Program-made: the position numbers and the translations under genes | In this document: positions 49,379 through 58,251 of the stretch, piece by piece | Numbering within the stretch: the first letter of the stretch is position 1 | How the letters are laid out: each line of letters begins with the position of its first letter | The notes under the pieces: model-generated | The model's input: the letters and a program-made list of their open reading frames with translations, nothing else | What the model was told of the DNA's origin: nothing | Database searches by the model: none | From: CADEED01 sp035765415 | GTDB lineage: Bacteria; Pseudomonadota; Gammaproteobacteria; Steroidobacterales; Steroidobacteraceae | Reading direction: 5' to 3' | Assembly (NCBI GenBank): GCA_035765415.1 | Contig: DASTXR010000088.1 | Coordinates: 86,429 to 150,428 of the forward strand | Length of the DNA: 64,000 bases

Positions 49379-50280
49379 TGATCGCGCGACGCGAATTGCT
49401 CGGCGGCACCCTCGCGGCGGCTGTTGCCGGCACAATCGCCGCCACCATGACCGTGCCTGCGCTCGCGGCGGAGCGCGGCGACGGCGCGCTGAAACGCATC
49501 CGCGAACGCGTCGGGGGGCGTCTCGGCGTCCACGCGCTCGATTCGCAGAGCGGCAAACGCTGGGGGCTCGACGAGAATTCGCGCTACGCGATGGCGTCGA
49601 CGTTCAAACTACCTCTCGCCGCGGCCATCCTGTGGCAGGTGGATCGCAAGGCATTCACGCTCGATCACACGCTGGTCATCGGGCGGAATGCTCTGGTTCC
49701 GCACTCACCCGTGCTGGAAGCCAAGATCGCCGCTGGCGCGGACGCCATGACCATCCGCGATCTGTGCGGCGCCATCCTCACCGAGAGCGACAACGCCGCC
49801 GCCAACGTTCTGCTCAACGGCATTGGCGGGCCGCGCGCGCTCACCACATTTTTCCGCTCGCTCGGCGACGAGGTTTCGCGGCTCGATCGCCGCGAGCCCG
49901 ACGTCAACACCAACCTGCCGGGCGATCTGCGCGACACCACCACGCCGCGGGCCATGGTCGATTCAATGCTGCGGATATTCACGCAGGACGTTCTCACGCT
50001 GCCATCGCGCGCGCTGCTCATCGACTGGATGATCGCCTCGCGCACGGGTCTCGACCGGGTCCGCGCCGGGATACCGAAATCCTGGAATCCCGGCGACAAG
50101 TCCGGCACCGGCGAGGCCGGCGCATTCAACGACCTGGTCATCGCATATCCGCCCAACCGTCGGCCGGTTTTCGTCGCCGTCTACATGAGCGATTCGAAGC
50201 TCGGGGTGAAGGAACTCGCGGCGGCGCATGCCGAGATCGGCAGCCTCGTCGGAAAAGTCTTTGCGGAGACCAAGACATGA
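49378..50280 (+). CDS. Class A beta-lactamase-like serine hydrolase, Tat-type signal
   Basis: 300 residues. Class A elements: STFK (Ser74, Lys77), SDN (137-139), EPDVN (Glu173-Asn177, omega loop), and KSG (241-243). All are intact, so penicillin hydrolysis is expected. The N-terminus MIARRELLGGTLAAAVAG carries a twin-arginine motif, ending near ALA-AERG, implying folded export. ATG 49378 overlaps the channel stop by one base. The NTF2-like gene starts at its ATGA. The gene has the same base composition as its neighbours, so there is no sign of recent acquisition. Whether it confers resistance is unknown. Confidence 0.92.
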   Translation: MIARRELLGGTLAAAVAGTIAATMTVPALAAERGDGALKRIRERVGGRLGVHALDSQSGKRWGLDENSRYAMASTFKLPLAAAILWQVDRKAFTLDHTLVIGRNALVPHSPVLEAKIAAGADAMTIRDLCGAILTESDNAAANVLLNGIGGPRALTTFFRSLGDEVSRLDRREPDVNTNLPGDLRDTTTPRAMVDSMLRIFTQDVLTLPSRALLIDWMIASRTGLDRVRAGIPKSWNPGDKSGTGEAGAFNDLVIAYPPNRRPVFVAVYMSDSKLGVKELAAAHAEIGSLVGKVFAETKT

Positions 50281-50777
50281 GAATCGCGCTGGTGTTGCTG
50301 ATGGCGGTTGCGAGCCCGCTTGCCCATGCGCAAAAAGCGGGGCCCGAACAGACCCGGCAACAGTTCGACGAGGTCGCGGCCGCGGATCACGCGCTGTTCT
50401 CGGCGTTCTTCGACCGCTGCGATACGGCGGCGCTCGCGAAGATGGTGACCGACGATTTCGAAATGTTTCACGACAAGAACGGTTACATGACGAAGTCGGG
50501 CAAGGAGTTTCTCGACGGCATCGAGAAAACCTGTGCGCGGCAGAAGACCGGCGAGGACTACCGCGCGCGTCGCGAGCTGGTGCCGGGCTCGCTCAAGGTC
50601 TATCCACTCAACAATTACGGCGCCGTGGAAATCGGCGTGCATCGCTTCTATCAGCTGTTGCCCGGCAAGCCCGAAAAGCTGGTGGAGGTTTCGCAGTTCA
50701 CGCACGTATGGAAGATGGAAGAGGGCGCCTGGAAACTCGCCCGCGTGCTGAGCTACGACCATCGGCTGGCCGAATAG
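50277..50777 (+). CDS. Secreted NTF2-like (DUF4440) protein coupled to the beta-lactamase
   Basis: 166 residues: signal peptide ending near AHA-QKAG and one NTF2/DUF4440 domain (FDEVAAADHALFSAFFDRCD, LAKMVTDDFEMFHDKNGYM, EVSQFTHVWKMEEGAWKLARVLS). The ATG overlaps the beta-lactamase stop (ATGA). Two secreted NTF2-like proteins occur in the window (the other at 15.3 kb), each in a different operon. The role is unknown. Confidence 0.85.
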   Translation: MRIALVLLMAVASPLAHAQKAGPEQTRQQFDEVAAADHALFSAFFDRCDTAALAKMVTDDFEMFHDKNGYMTKSGKEFLDGIEKTCARQKTGEDYRARRELVPGSLKVYPLNNYGAVEIGVHRFYQLLPGKPEKLVEVSQFTHVWKMEEGAWKLARVLSYDHRLAE

Positions 50778-50791
50778 ATCGGTCGGACCAG

Positions 50792-51289
50792 CTACCTCAT
50801 CGAGCGCAACACGCGCGGCGGCAGCATCCAGATCAGCGTGGCCCGGCCAGGCGCTATGGTGTGTTCGAAGCGCACGCAGGCTGCGCCGCCTTTCTTGTAT
50901 TCGATGCCGAGTCGGGCGCCTTCGCCCGCGAGCGCCGCTGACAGCCACGCACTCAGGTTGGGTTCGTGGCCGACCAGCACCACGGCGTTGCGACGGTGGG
51001 CGCGCAACAGATCGAAACCCTTGTCCGTGGGCGCGCCCGAGGCCAGTTCTCGCGCTTCGACTGGCTTGCGGAGCTTCGCGGCGCGGGCCAGCATGTCGGC
51101 CGTTTCCCGTGCGCGAACAAACGGGCTGGTGAGCACCATCGCAGACTTCGGCAGATGGCGCGCGAGGCCCTTGGCCGCAACGATGAATTTTTCCCTGCCC
51201 GCGGTAGTCAGCGGTCGCAGCGCATCGTCCGGCCAGCGAGCCGCATTGCGTTCGTGCGCGATGGCATGCCTGACGAGATATACGTCCAT
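50792..51289 (-). CDS. sixA: Phosphohistidine phosphatase SixA
   Basis: 165 residues, histidine phosphatase superfamily: VRHAIAHE (catalytic His8 in an RHA motif), SPFVRARETADMLA, and VGHEPNLSAWLS with the second catalytic His. SixA removes phosphate from histidine in HPt domains and phosphotransferase proteins. It ends 14 bases from the convergent NTF2-like stop and starts within a one-base overlap (TGATG) of the CYTH-CHAD gene, so the two genes form an operon. Confidence 0.93.
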   Translation of the reverse strand: MDVYLVRHAIAHERNAARWPDDALRPLTTAGREKFIVAAKGLARHLPKSAMVLTSPFVRARETADMLARAAKLRKPVEARELASGAPTDKGFDLLRAHRRNAVVLVGHEPNLSAWLSAALAGEGARLGIEYKKGGAACVRFEHTIAPGRATLIWMLPPRVLRSMR

Positions 51290-52914
51290 CAGACCACGCG
51301 CCCGTTGTCGGGTGCGCCGCCCGCCACGTGCGGCGGGTCGCGCATGGCGGCCTGTAGCTCACGCCATCGGCGCCGTTTGATACGCCGGTATGCCTTCGGG
51401 AATTCTTGCTGGCATTTCCTGAAGTTTTTCTGATCCCGCTCCACGAGCCTTCCTACGAAAAACGATGTTTCAGCCGGCACGCGCCGCCCGCGCGTGACCA
51501 AATCCGCGAACGATCCTGCGCGCACCGTGGAGTCGTGATATTCGCCGAGTACATGTTGCAGTTTTGCGAGCGCGTCGTGATATTCACGCGCTGCGCTGCC
51601 ATAAAGGCCGCCGAACCCATCGAGCGTGTATCGAAGGCGCTTGGCGCGAATGCGCACCTTGTGGAAGTCGTCGGCGCTCGAATTCCCGCCGAGGCGATCT
51701 GCGCGCTTGCGCAACTTGCGGGCGGCGGATCGGATGAGGTGGCGCGCGACGCCGGCGGTGACCGCCTGCCGCGCCCGTGCGCCGCTCGCCGTACCCAGCT
51801 GCAACTGATCCTGCCAGTTTGCAACCCAGGCGCGCATGCGCGCCGAGTCGAGCACGTGGAGCAGGCGTGTGCGCGCCTGCATGCGCTGTTGATCCAGACG
51901 CTCGCGCAGGGGGTCGATCGCCGCGCGCTCGCCGCTGGTGAAACCGGCGGATGACCGATGCAGATAGTCGAGCTGCACATCGCAGTCACGCACGACGCCC
52001 AGCGCCCGGATGAGCGCACGCAGCGTCTCACGTGAGGAGGTTGCCCAGCGTGGGCCGAACCCTTTGAAGAGGCGCAGGAACACGTCGAGATGGCGCGCGG
52101 CCACGCGCATTTCGTGCACCGCCGCCGGCGAGCCGAACCGCACCAGCGGCTCCTTTTCCACGATCACGGCGAAGTACCGCCGCAACATCGCAAACTGGGT
52201 GTCGGCAAACGGCTGCCCCGCCGAAATCTCGAGCTTCGCCGGCTCGAACGGTTCGGCCGGGTGGAGTCCGGCGGCTTCCAGTCCCGCGCGGAACTTGGAT
52301 TTCGCCACGGGTTCGAGTTGCGCGGCGTCGCGCAACTGCGCCACGAAAGGCTCGAGCGCCGCGGGCGTCGCATTGAGGCACTCGACTTCGACGCGCGTGA
52401 GTTGCTGTGAAACGCCCGAGGGAGCTTCGATGGACGTTTCATCGAGGTCCACTTCCGCGAGCGCGAGGTCCGAGTCCGCTTCGAGCAATTGCCGGCGCTC
52501 GCGACGGGTATTCGCCTTGAAGAGCGGAGCCAGCGGCCGCTCGCCGATCAGTTCGCGAATTCGTTCGCCGATGCCGTTGGCGGAGGCGACGACTGCGTTC
52601 ATGTCCGTGCCTTCGACGCGTTGTGAGAGCTCCGCACGGCGCGCAAGGCCGTTTCGCGGCGCATTCAGTGACTTGAGCGTGACTTCCGTTTGCTCGCGTC
52701 CTTCGTCCGCGCGTTCGCACCGCATGCGTAGTGCGAAACCGGCGCGGAAGATCATCCAGTCTTTCGAGTCGTAGTAAGTGTCGGTGAGCTCGAGCGTTGG
52801 CTTTACGGCCACGCGGCGATCGGTGATTGCATGGGGTCGGGACCCGAGCCAGGCTCGCGCCGCGTCGAGGCCCGGCGCCGAGAATTGCCATTCCTGTTCG
52901 GTGTTCATTTCCAT
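51289..52914 (-). CDS. CYTH and CHAD domain protein (inorganic triphosphatase/polyphosphate-type)
   Basis: 541 residues: CYTH domain at about 1-215 (EQEWQFSAP, then the acidic/basic tunnel residues in ELTDTYYDSKDW, RMRCERADEG, AEVDLDETS, RVEVECLN), and a CHAD domain from about 240 (FAVIVEKEPLVRFGSPAAVHEMRVAARHLDVF, AIRALGVVRDCDVQLDYL, DDFHKVRIRAKRLRYTLDGFGGLY). CHAD domains bind polyphosphate granules; the CYTH part hydrolyses triphosphates. ATG 52914 is taken with ATG 52908 as the alternative. Coupled to sixA, both act on phosphate groups. Confidence 0.9.
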   Translation of the reverse strand: MEMNTEQEWQFSAPGLDAARAWLGSRPHAITDRRVAVKPTLELTDTYYDSKDWMIFRAGFALRMRCERADEGREQTEVTLKSLNAPRNGLARRAELSQRVEGTDMNAVVASANGIGERIRELIGERPLAPLFKANTRRERRQLLEADSDLALAEVDLDETSIEAPSGVSQQLTRVEVECLNATPAALEPFVAQLRDAAQLEPVAKSKFRAGLEAAGLHPAEPFEPAKLEISAGQPFADTQFAMLRRYFAVIVEKEPLVRFGSPAAVHEMRVAARHLDVFLRLFKGFGPRWATSSRETLRALIRALGVVRDCDVQLDYLHRSSAGFTSGERAAIDPLRERLDQQRMQARTRLLHVLDSARMRAWVANWQDQLQLGTASGARARQAVTAGVARHLIRSAARKLRKRADRLGGNSSADDFHKVRIRAKRLRYTLDGFGGLYGSAAREYHDALAKLQHVLGEYHDSTVRAGSFADLVTRGRRVPAETSFFVGRLVERDQKNFRKCQQEFPKAYRRIKRRRWRELQAAMRDPPHVAGGAPDNGRVV

Positions 52915-53096
52915 GTTCTTGTCGACCACCGCATGGCCCGGAAATTCAAGGGCGCATAACGACCGGGAATGTATGCCCGGCGGGTGTACCCGTCCACCTG
53001 AGGGCAGATACGTGATCAGGGCAGCGACCCCCGATTGATTGCCGCGCAATTGCAGGCAAACTGCACCGAAGTTGTTTCGCTGTTTGCGGGGTTCCC

Positions 53097-54998
53097 GTGA
53101 ATATTCGCGTTATTGCCATGTGTGTGGCGGCCGCCGCGCTGTCGATCTCCGGCTGCGGTGACGACGATGACGAAGGCCCACTCCGCATAACGTTCTCGCA
53201 GCAAAGCGTGAGTTTCCTGACCCAGGAATACAACACGTCGCCCCCACCTAGCCAGACCATCACGATCACGGCCAGCAGCGGCCGCATCTATGTCCAGGTC
53301 ACCGGCTATCCATATGCCTTTGGGGGTTGTGCGTCGGAGCGCCAGTGCCAGCTCGTCATCGAGCCGCCGCCGCCGGGTAATCCGGCGGCCGCTGGTTCGT
53401 ACACGTACTCCGCCAATGTCCGCGTTTGCGAAGACGCAGCCTGCTCGCAGGTCATCCAGACCGCAGCCATACCCATCGGTTACACCATCACTCCCGGCGT
53501 CCAGCTGACCTCGCCGACTGCCATCGCATTGACTGCCACGCAGGGGATGGGCACGGGTCCGCAAGTCGTGCCGCTCACGTTCGTCAACGGAACACCGACC
53601 ACGGTGACGACCGCCGTGACCTATGCGCCGGGAAACAATGCGCTCTGGCTCACTGTCACGCCCAGCCCCACGCAGCTCACGGTGAGCACCAGCGCTCTGC
53701 CACCGGGGACCTGGAATGCGTCGATTGCGGTGACCTACGGCACGGCGGCGTTCACACATACGGTCAGCGTGCCGTTGAGCGTTACCGTCGCGGCGCTGGC
53801 GAACGTCTACCAGATCGGCCCTTACGTGACGACCGTGAACTCATCGCTGGCGGTCACGCTGAGCGGCGTCGGGTTCAATTCGATGACGCATCCGCCGCGA
53901 TTCAACGGCATCGATGCTGTGAGCTTCGTCGTCGTGAACGATCGCGAGATCCGCGCCGTTCCGCCGCCGTTCGCAACGCCGGGCAGTTATACCGTCGACA
54001 TCCCCAATGATGTCGGTGTGGCGGCTGCCGCTTCGCGCCTGCTCGTGGTACCTGCGCAAGCATATCCCTCAGCCGAGGTGGATGTGTCTGCGCTGGCGCC
54101 CGGCAACGGAGAACAAACTCCGTTACACATGGTTTTCGACGCCGAACGCGTCACCCTGTACATCAGCGGGCTCACGCCGACCGTGCAGACCGTGACGTGG
54201 ACGGGGGCCACCTGGTCGGTGGCACCGCTGGCGTCACTGGGTCCCATAAATTCGGACCGTGTACACCTCAGCCCCGATGGCACGCACCTCTTCGTGACAG
54301 GAAGTGCACAGATGTTCTCCGACTACGATCTCGCGCGGCATCGAGTCGGAACGATCTACAACGATCCCGTCTATCTTCCCGTCGGCCCCATTCATCCGCT
54401 GATCGACGGGCGGGTGGCGACCCGCGTTGGCCGCAACAACAAGGTGATCGATCTGTCGCGCCTGACACTGACATTTTTCACCGGCTCACTGCTCCCCGCG
54501 GAATTCGCCACGAGCGCCGACCAGCGCAGAATCCTCGCGCACGGCATCCAGGTGGGTTACAGCATGTTCTCCGCTTCGGACAATGCCGAGCTGCCCATCG
54601 TGTCGCCGTTGCCGGTCCTGGCGGCGGACGGTGCGGCAGTTGCCGCGCTCGACCGGCACGGTGAGCGCATCGCCACCCGTGATGCCATCTACGCCGCCGA
54701 CGTCACTTTGTTAGGCCGCCTGACCGATCCCAGGCTCGCGGCCACCGATGATGCGATGGCGTTTTCGCCCGATGGCGCGCGCCTCTACGTGGCCGCGACC
54801 GACATCGTTGCGGGCAGCCCGGTAACCACCGTGGGTGTCTACGATGCGACAGCGCCCGTCGGCGGCTTCTACGCCAGGCTGTTCCTGCTGAACCTGCCCA
54901 CCTTCGCGGGACTCAACCCGGCCGTCGCGGTCAGCGCCGACGGCAATACGGTGTTCGTTTGCGGCCACGATCGCCTGTACGTGATTCCGGCGCCCTGA
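53097..54998 (+). CDS. Large beta-rich lipoprotein with Ig-like and propeller-like regions
   Basis: 633 residues from a GTG start, with lipobox SISGC followed by a DDDDEG acidic stretch. The first part (about 25-240) looks like repeated Ig-like/BACON-type domains with many Thr/Val strands (SFLTQEYNTSPPPSQTITIT, LTSPTAIALTATQG); a TIG/IPT-like domain follows (about 240-320, LSGVGFNSMT). The remainder resembles a seven-bladed propeller (SPDGTHLFVTGSAQ, SPDGARLYVAATDI, SADGNTVFVCGHDRLYV). A cell-surface role is likely. No specific family is recognised. Closest to other extracellular domain proteins of unknown function. Confidence 0.68.
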   Translation: MNIRVIAMCVAAAALSISGCGDDDDEGPLRITFSQQSVSFLTQEYNTSPPPSQTITITASSGRIYVQVTGYPYAFGGCASERQCQLVIEPPPPGNPAAAGSYTYSANVRVCEDAACSQVIQTAAIPIGYTITPGVQLTSPTAIALTATQGMGTGPQVVPLTFVNGTPTTVTTAVTYAPGNNALWLTVTPSPTQLTVSTSALPPGTWNASIAVTYGTAAFTHTVSVPLSVTVAALANVYQIGPYVTTVNSSLAVTLSGVGFNSMTHPPRFNGIDAVSFVVVNDREIRAVPPPFATPGSYTVDIPNDVGVAAAASRLLVVPAQAYPSAEVDVSALAPGNGEQTPLHMVFDAERVTLYISGLTPTVQTVTWTGATWSVAPLASLGPINSDRVHLSPDGTHLFVTGSAQMFSDYDLARHRVGTIYNDPVYLPVGPIHPLIDGRVATRVGRNNKVIDLSRLTLTFFTGSLLPAEFATSADQRRILAHGIQVGYSMFSASDNAELPIVSPLPVLAADGAAVAALDRHGERIATRDAIYAADVTLLGRLTDPRLAATDDAMAFSPDGARLYVAATDIVAGSPVTTVGVYDATAPVGGFYARLFLLNLPTFAGLNPAVAVSADGNTVFVCGHDRLYVIPAP

Positions 54999-55022
54999 AT
55001 GGGGCGCAGGGCAGATGAAGTA

Positions 55023-56324
55023 TCAGGAGCGGATCGGCCTGGCGATCCGCTCTCTTTCGATGGCGCGATAACCGATATCCCGCCGGCACTGCATGCCCGG
55101 CCAGCTGATCGCATCCACCAGCGCGTAGGCCTGCGATTGCGCTGCCGACACGTTGTCCCCGAGGCCCACCGCGCACAACACGCGGCCGCCGTGCGTGACC
55201 ACTTTGCCGCCTTCCACGCGCGTGCCCGCGTGGAACACCTTGCCGGGTAGTTTGGCCGCGACGGCAAGCCCCGCGATCTCATCGCCCTTGCGCACGTTGT
55301 CCGGATAACCTTCGGCCGCGAGCACCACGCCCAGCGCGGCGCGCGAATCCCATTCGGCGTGCATGGAATCGAGGCGGTGATCCAGCGCCGCTTCGCACAG
55401 CTCAACGAGATCGCTCTTGAGCCGCATCATGATGGGCTGCGTCTCCGGATCGCCGAAGCGGCAGTTGTACTCGAGCACGTTGGGTGTGCCGTCGGGATGC
55501 ACCATGATGCCGGCGTAGAGAAAACCCGTGTACGGCGTGCCATCTTTCGCCAGGCCGCGAATGGAAGGCTCGATGACTTCGCGCATGATGCGTTCGTGCA
55601 TGGCGCGGTCGACCACCGGCGCGGGTGAATATGCGCCCATGCCGCCGGTGTTGGGTCCGGCGTCGGCGTCCCGCAGCCGCTTGTGATCCTGCGACGTGGC
55701 CATCGTCAGGATGTTCCTGCCATCGGCCATGACGATGAAGCTGGCTTCTTCGCCCGGCAGGAATTCTTCGATGACCACCTGGTCGCCCGCGGAGCCGAAC
55801 TGGCCTTCGAACATCGACTGCGCGGTGGCGACGGCTTCTTCCGCGGTGTCGACGATGACCACGCCTTTGCCCGCGGCCAGGCCGCTCGCCTTCACCACGA
55901 TGGGAGTGCGCTGCTTGCGCACCCAGGCCGCGTCGAAATTTTCACGAGTGAAAGTGGCGTAGGCCGCGGTCGGAATGCCGTGCCGTTTCAGGAACTCCTT
56001 GGTGAAGGCCTTGGAGCCTTCGAGTTGCGCCGCTGCCTTGCGCGGTCCGAAACAACGCAGGCCGGCGGCGGTGAACGCATCGACCACGCCCACCACGAGA
56101 GGACCCTCGGGCCCGATGATGGTGAGCCCGATTTTTTCGGATTTCGCGAGCGCCACCAGGCCGGGAATGTCGTCGGCGGCGACGTTGACGTTGCGCACTC
56201 GCGGTTCGGTGGCGGTGCCGCCATTGCCTGGCGCCACCAGCACTTCGGTCACCTTGATCGACTGCGCGCACTTCCACGCGAGCGCATGCTCGCGCCCGCC
56301 GGAACCCACGATCAGGATTTTCAT
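55023..56324 (-). CDS. purD: Phosphoribosylamine-glycine ligase
   Basis: Second step of purine synthesis: ATP, 5-phosphoribosylamine and glycine to GAR. 433 residues with MKILIVGSGGREHALAWK at the N-terminus, the ATP-grasp domain (PTAAYATFTRENFDAAW, IVVKASGLAAGKGVVIV, FIVMADGRNILTMATSQDHKRL) and NVLEYNCRFGDPETQ. The last 30 residues (GMQCRRDIGYRAIERERIARPI) look slightly longer than in E. coli. Starts 7 bases after purH's stop, so they form an operon. Confidence 0.96.
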   Translation of the reverse strand: MKILIVGSGGREHALAWKCAQSIKVTEVLVAPGNGGTATEPRVRNVNVAADDIPGLVALAKSEKIGLTIIGPEGPLVVGVVDAFTAAGLRCFGPRKAAAQLEGSKAFTKEFLKRHGIPTAAYATFTRENFDAAWVRKQRTPIVVKASGLAAGKGVVIVDTAEEAVATAQSMFEGQFGSAGDQVVIEEFLPGEEASFIVMADGRNILTMATSQDHKRLRDADAGPNTGGMGAYSPAPVVDRAMHERIMREVIEPSIRGLAKDGTPYTGFLYAGIMVHPDGTPNVLEYNCRFGDPETQPIMMRLKSDLVELCEAALDHRLDSMHAEWDSRAALGVVLAAEGYPDNVRKGDEIAGLAVAAKLPGKVFHAGTRVEGGKVVTHGGRVLCAVGLGDNVSAAQSQAYALVDAISWPGMQCRRDIGYRAIERERIARPIRS

Positions 56325-56331
56325 GTGAGCT

Positions 56332-57897
56332 TCAGTGCCGGAAGTGGCGCATGCCCGTGAACACCATGGTCATGCCGTGTTCATTGGCCGCGGCGATGAC
56401 TTCATCGTCGCGCTTGCTGCCACCGGGTTGCACGATGGCCTTGATGCCGTATTCGGCAGCGACATCGATGCCATCGCGGAACGGAAAGAATGCGTCCGAT
56501 GCCATGGAGCTTCCTTCGACCTCCAGGCCTTCGTCCTTCGCCTTGAGCGCGGCCACGCGCGTGGAATACACGCGCGACATCTGCCCGGCGCCCACGCCGA
56601 TGGTCATGCCATCGCGTGCGAACACAATGGCGTTCGATTTCACGTACTTGCAGACGCGCCACGCGAACCACAAGTCGGCGTACTGAGTGGGAGTGGGCCG
56701 CTTCTCGGTGACGATCCTGAAGGAATCCGGTTGCGCAAGCGCAGTATCGCGGCTCTGCACCAGCAGCCCGCCGACCACGCTGCGATATTCGAGTTCGGTG
56801 GGCGTTTTTTTCGCCAGCGGCCCGAGCACCAGCACACGCACGTTGGCCTTGCCTGCGAGCACCGCCGCGGCTTCCGCGGAAACGGAAGGCGCCGCGATCA
56901 CTTCGACGAACTGGCGGCTCGTGATGGCGCTGGCCGTTTCAACGTCGAGCTCGCGATTGAAAGCGATGATGCCGCCGAACGCGGAGGTGGGGTCCGTGCG
57001 ATAGGCGCGGTCATAAGCGTCGGCCAGCGAGACCGCGGTGGCGACGCCACACGGGTTGGCGTGTTTGACGATGACGCAGGCCGGTTCGCTGAACACGCGC
57101 ACGCATTCCACGGCCGTGTCCGTGTCCGCGATATTGTTGAACGACAGCTCCTTGCCCTGGAGCATGGAGGCACCGGCGACGCAGGAGCCCGTGAGTCCGA
57201 GCTCGCGATAGAACGCCGCCTTCTGATGCGGGTTTTCGCCATAACGCAGATCCTGGATTTTCTCGTACACCAGCGGCAGCGTTGCCGGGAATGACGCAGC
57301 GGCATCGCTCTCGCGTCCCAGCAGGTAATTCGACACCATCGTGTCGTACTTCGCCGTGTGGGCAAACGCCTTGGCGGCAAGACTCGATCGCGTGTCGATG
57401 CTGGTCGCGCCATCGTTGGCGTCTAGCTCGCCGAGCACCTGCCCGTAATCGGCCGGATCGACGACGACCGTGACCGATTCATGATTTTTGGATGCGGCGC
57501 GCACCATGGCGGGACCGCCAATGTCGATGTTTTCGATGGCGTCCGCGTACGTACAGTCCGGTTTGGCGACGGTCTGCGCGAATGGATACAGGTTCACCAC
57601 CAGCAGGTCGATGGGCGGTATGTCGTGCTGGGCCATGACGGCATCGTCGACCCCACGACGGCCCAGGAGGCCGCCATGCACGCGCGGGTGCAGCGTCTTG
57701 ACGCGCCCGCCCATGATTTCAGGGAAGCCGGTATACGCGCCTACGTCGATGACCGTGAGGCCCGCGTCCCGCAGGGTGCGGGCAGTGCCACCGGTGCTCA
57801 GCAGCTCGACCTTGCGGGCGCTGAGCGCACGGGCCAGGTCCACGAGCCCCGTCTTGTCGGAGACCGACAGCAGGGCGCGGCGAATCGTGACGAGCAT
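56332..57897 (-). CDS. purH: Bifunctional AICAR formyltransferase/IMP cyclohydrolase
   Basis: 521 residues. Last two steps of purine synthesis to IMP. The N-terminal cyclohydrolase part has RALLSVSDKTGLVDLAR, LSTGGTARTL, GRVKTLHPRVHGG and NIDIGGPAM; the C-terminal transformylase has KHANPCGVA, TDPTSAFGGIIAFNRELD, the catalytic Lys/His in VVKHANP, and NAIVFARDGMTIGVGAGQMSRV. Length and motifs match E. coli PurH (529). ATG 57897 is the standard start. Upstream of it is fis, 26 bases apart. Confidence 0.97.
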   Translation of the reverse strand: MLVTIRRALLSVSDKTGLVDLARALSARKVELLSTGGTARTLRDAGLTVIDVGAYTGFPEIMGGRVKTLHPRVHGGLLGRRGVDDAVMAQHDIPPIDLLVVNLYPFAQTVAKPDCTYADAIENIDIGGPAMVRAASKNHESVTVVVDPADYGQVLGELDANDGATSIDTRSSLAAKAFAHTAKYDTMVSNYLLGRESDAAASFPATLPLVYEKIQDLRYGENPHQKAAFYRELGLTGSCVAGASMLQGKELSFNNIADTDTAVECVRVFSEPACVIVKHANPCGVATAVSLADAYDRAYRTDPTSAFGGIIAFNRELDVETASAITSRQFVEVIAAPSVSAEAAAVLAGKANVRVLVLGPLAKKTPTELEYRSVVGGLLVQSRDTALAQPDSFRIVTEKRPTPTQYADLWFAWRVCKYVKSNAIVFARDGMTIGVGAGQMSRVYSTRVAALKAKDEGLEVEGSSMASDAFFPFRDGIDVAAEYGIKAIVQPGGSKRDDEVIAAANEHGMTMVFTGMRHFRH

Positions 57898-57923
57898 TAG
57901 GTCTGGAATCAGCCGGGATGGAG

Positions 57924-58208
57924 TCAGCCGGAAAGGCCGAACTGGCGCAGTTTCTTGCGCAGCGTGCCCCGGTTGATTCCCAGGATCGCGGCGGCCCGGC
58001 ACTGGTTGCCCGAGGAGTAATCGAGCACCGCGCGGAACAGCGGCTCTTCGACTTCGCGAAGCACGAGGTCGTAGAGGTGCGCCGGCTTATGACCGTTGAG
58101 ATTGGAGAAGTAATCGGAGAGTGCGCGTTCAGCGTGGTTGCGCAAGGGCACTTCGAGCGCGCCGTTGCGACCGGAGTCTTTTCTTGTCCGTGAAGTTTTC
58201 GCCGTCAT
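57924..58208 (-). CDS. fis: DNA-binding protein Fis
   Basis: 94 residues with the Fis family core: VPLRNHAERALSDYF, YDLVLREVEEPLFRAVLDYSSGNQCRAAAILGINRGTLRKKLRQFG, in which the C-terminal helix-turn-helix is nearly identical to E. coli Fis. It bends DNA and controls stable RNA, replication and transcription. ATG 58208 has GGGG six bases upstream. A longer frame up to GTG 58259 overlaps the dusB end and is less likely. The dusB-fis operon is conserved among gammaproteobacteria, in which fis is usually translated after dusB. Confidence 0.95.
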   Translation of the reverse strand: MTAKTSRTRKDSGRNGALEVPLRNHAERALSDYFSNLNGHKPAHLYDLVLREVEEPLFRAVLDYSSGNQCRAAAILGINRGTLRKKLRQFGLSG

Positions 58209-58251
58209 TCCGAGCCCCATCGTCTGTGTCCGAGCCTGAACACTTTCTACC

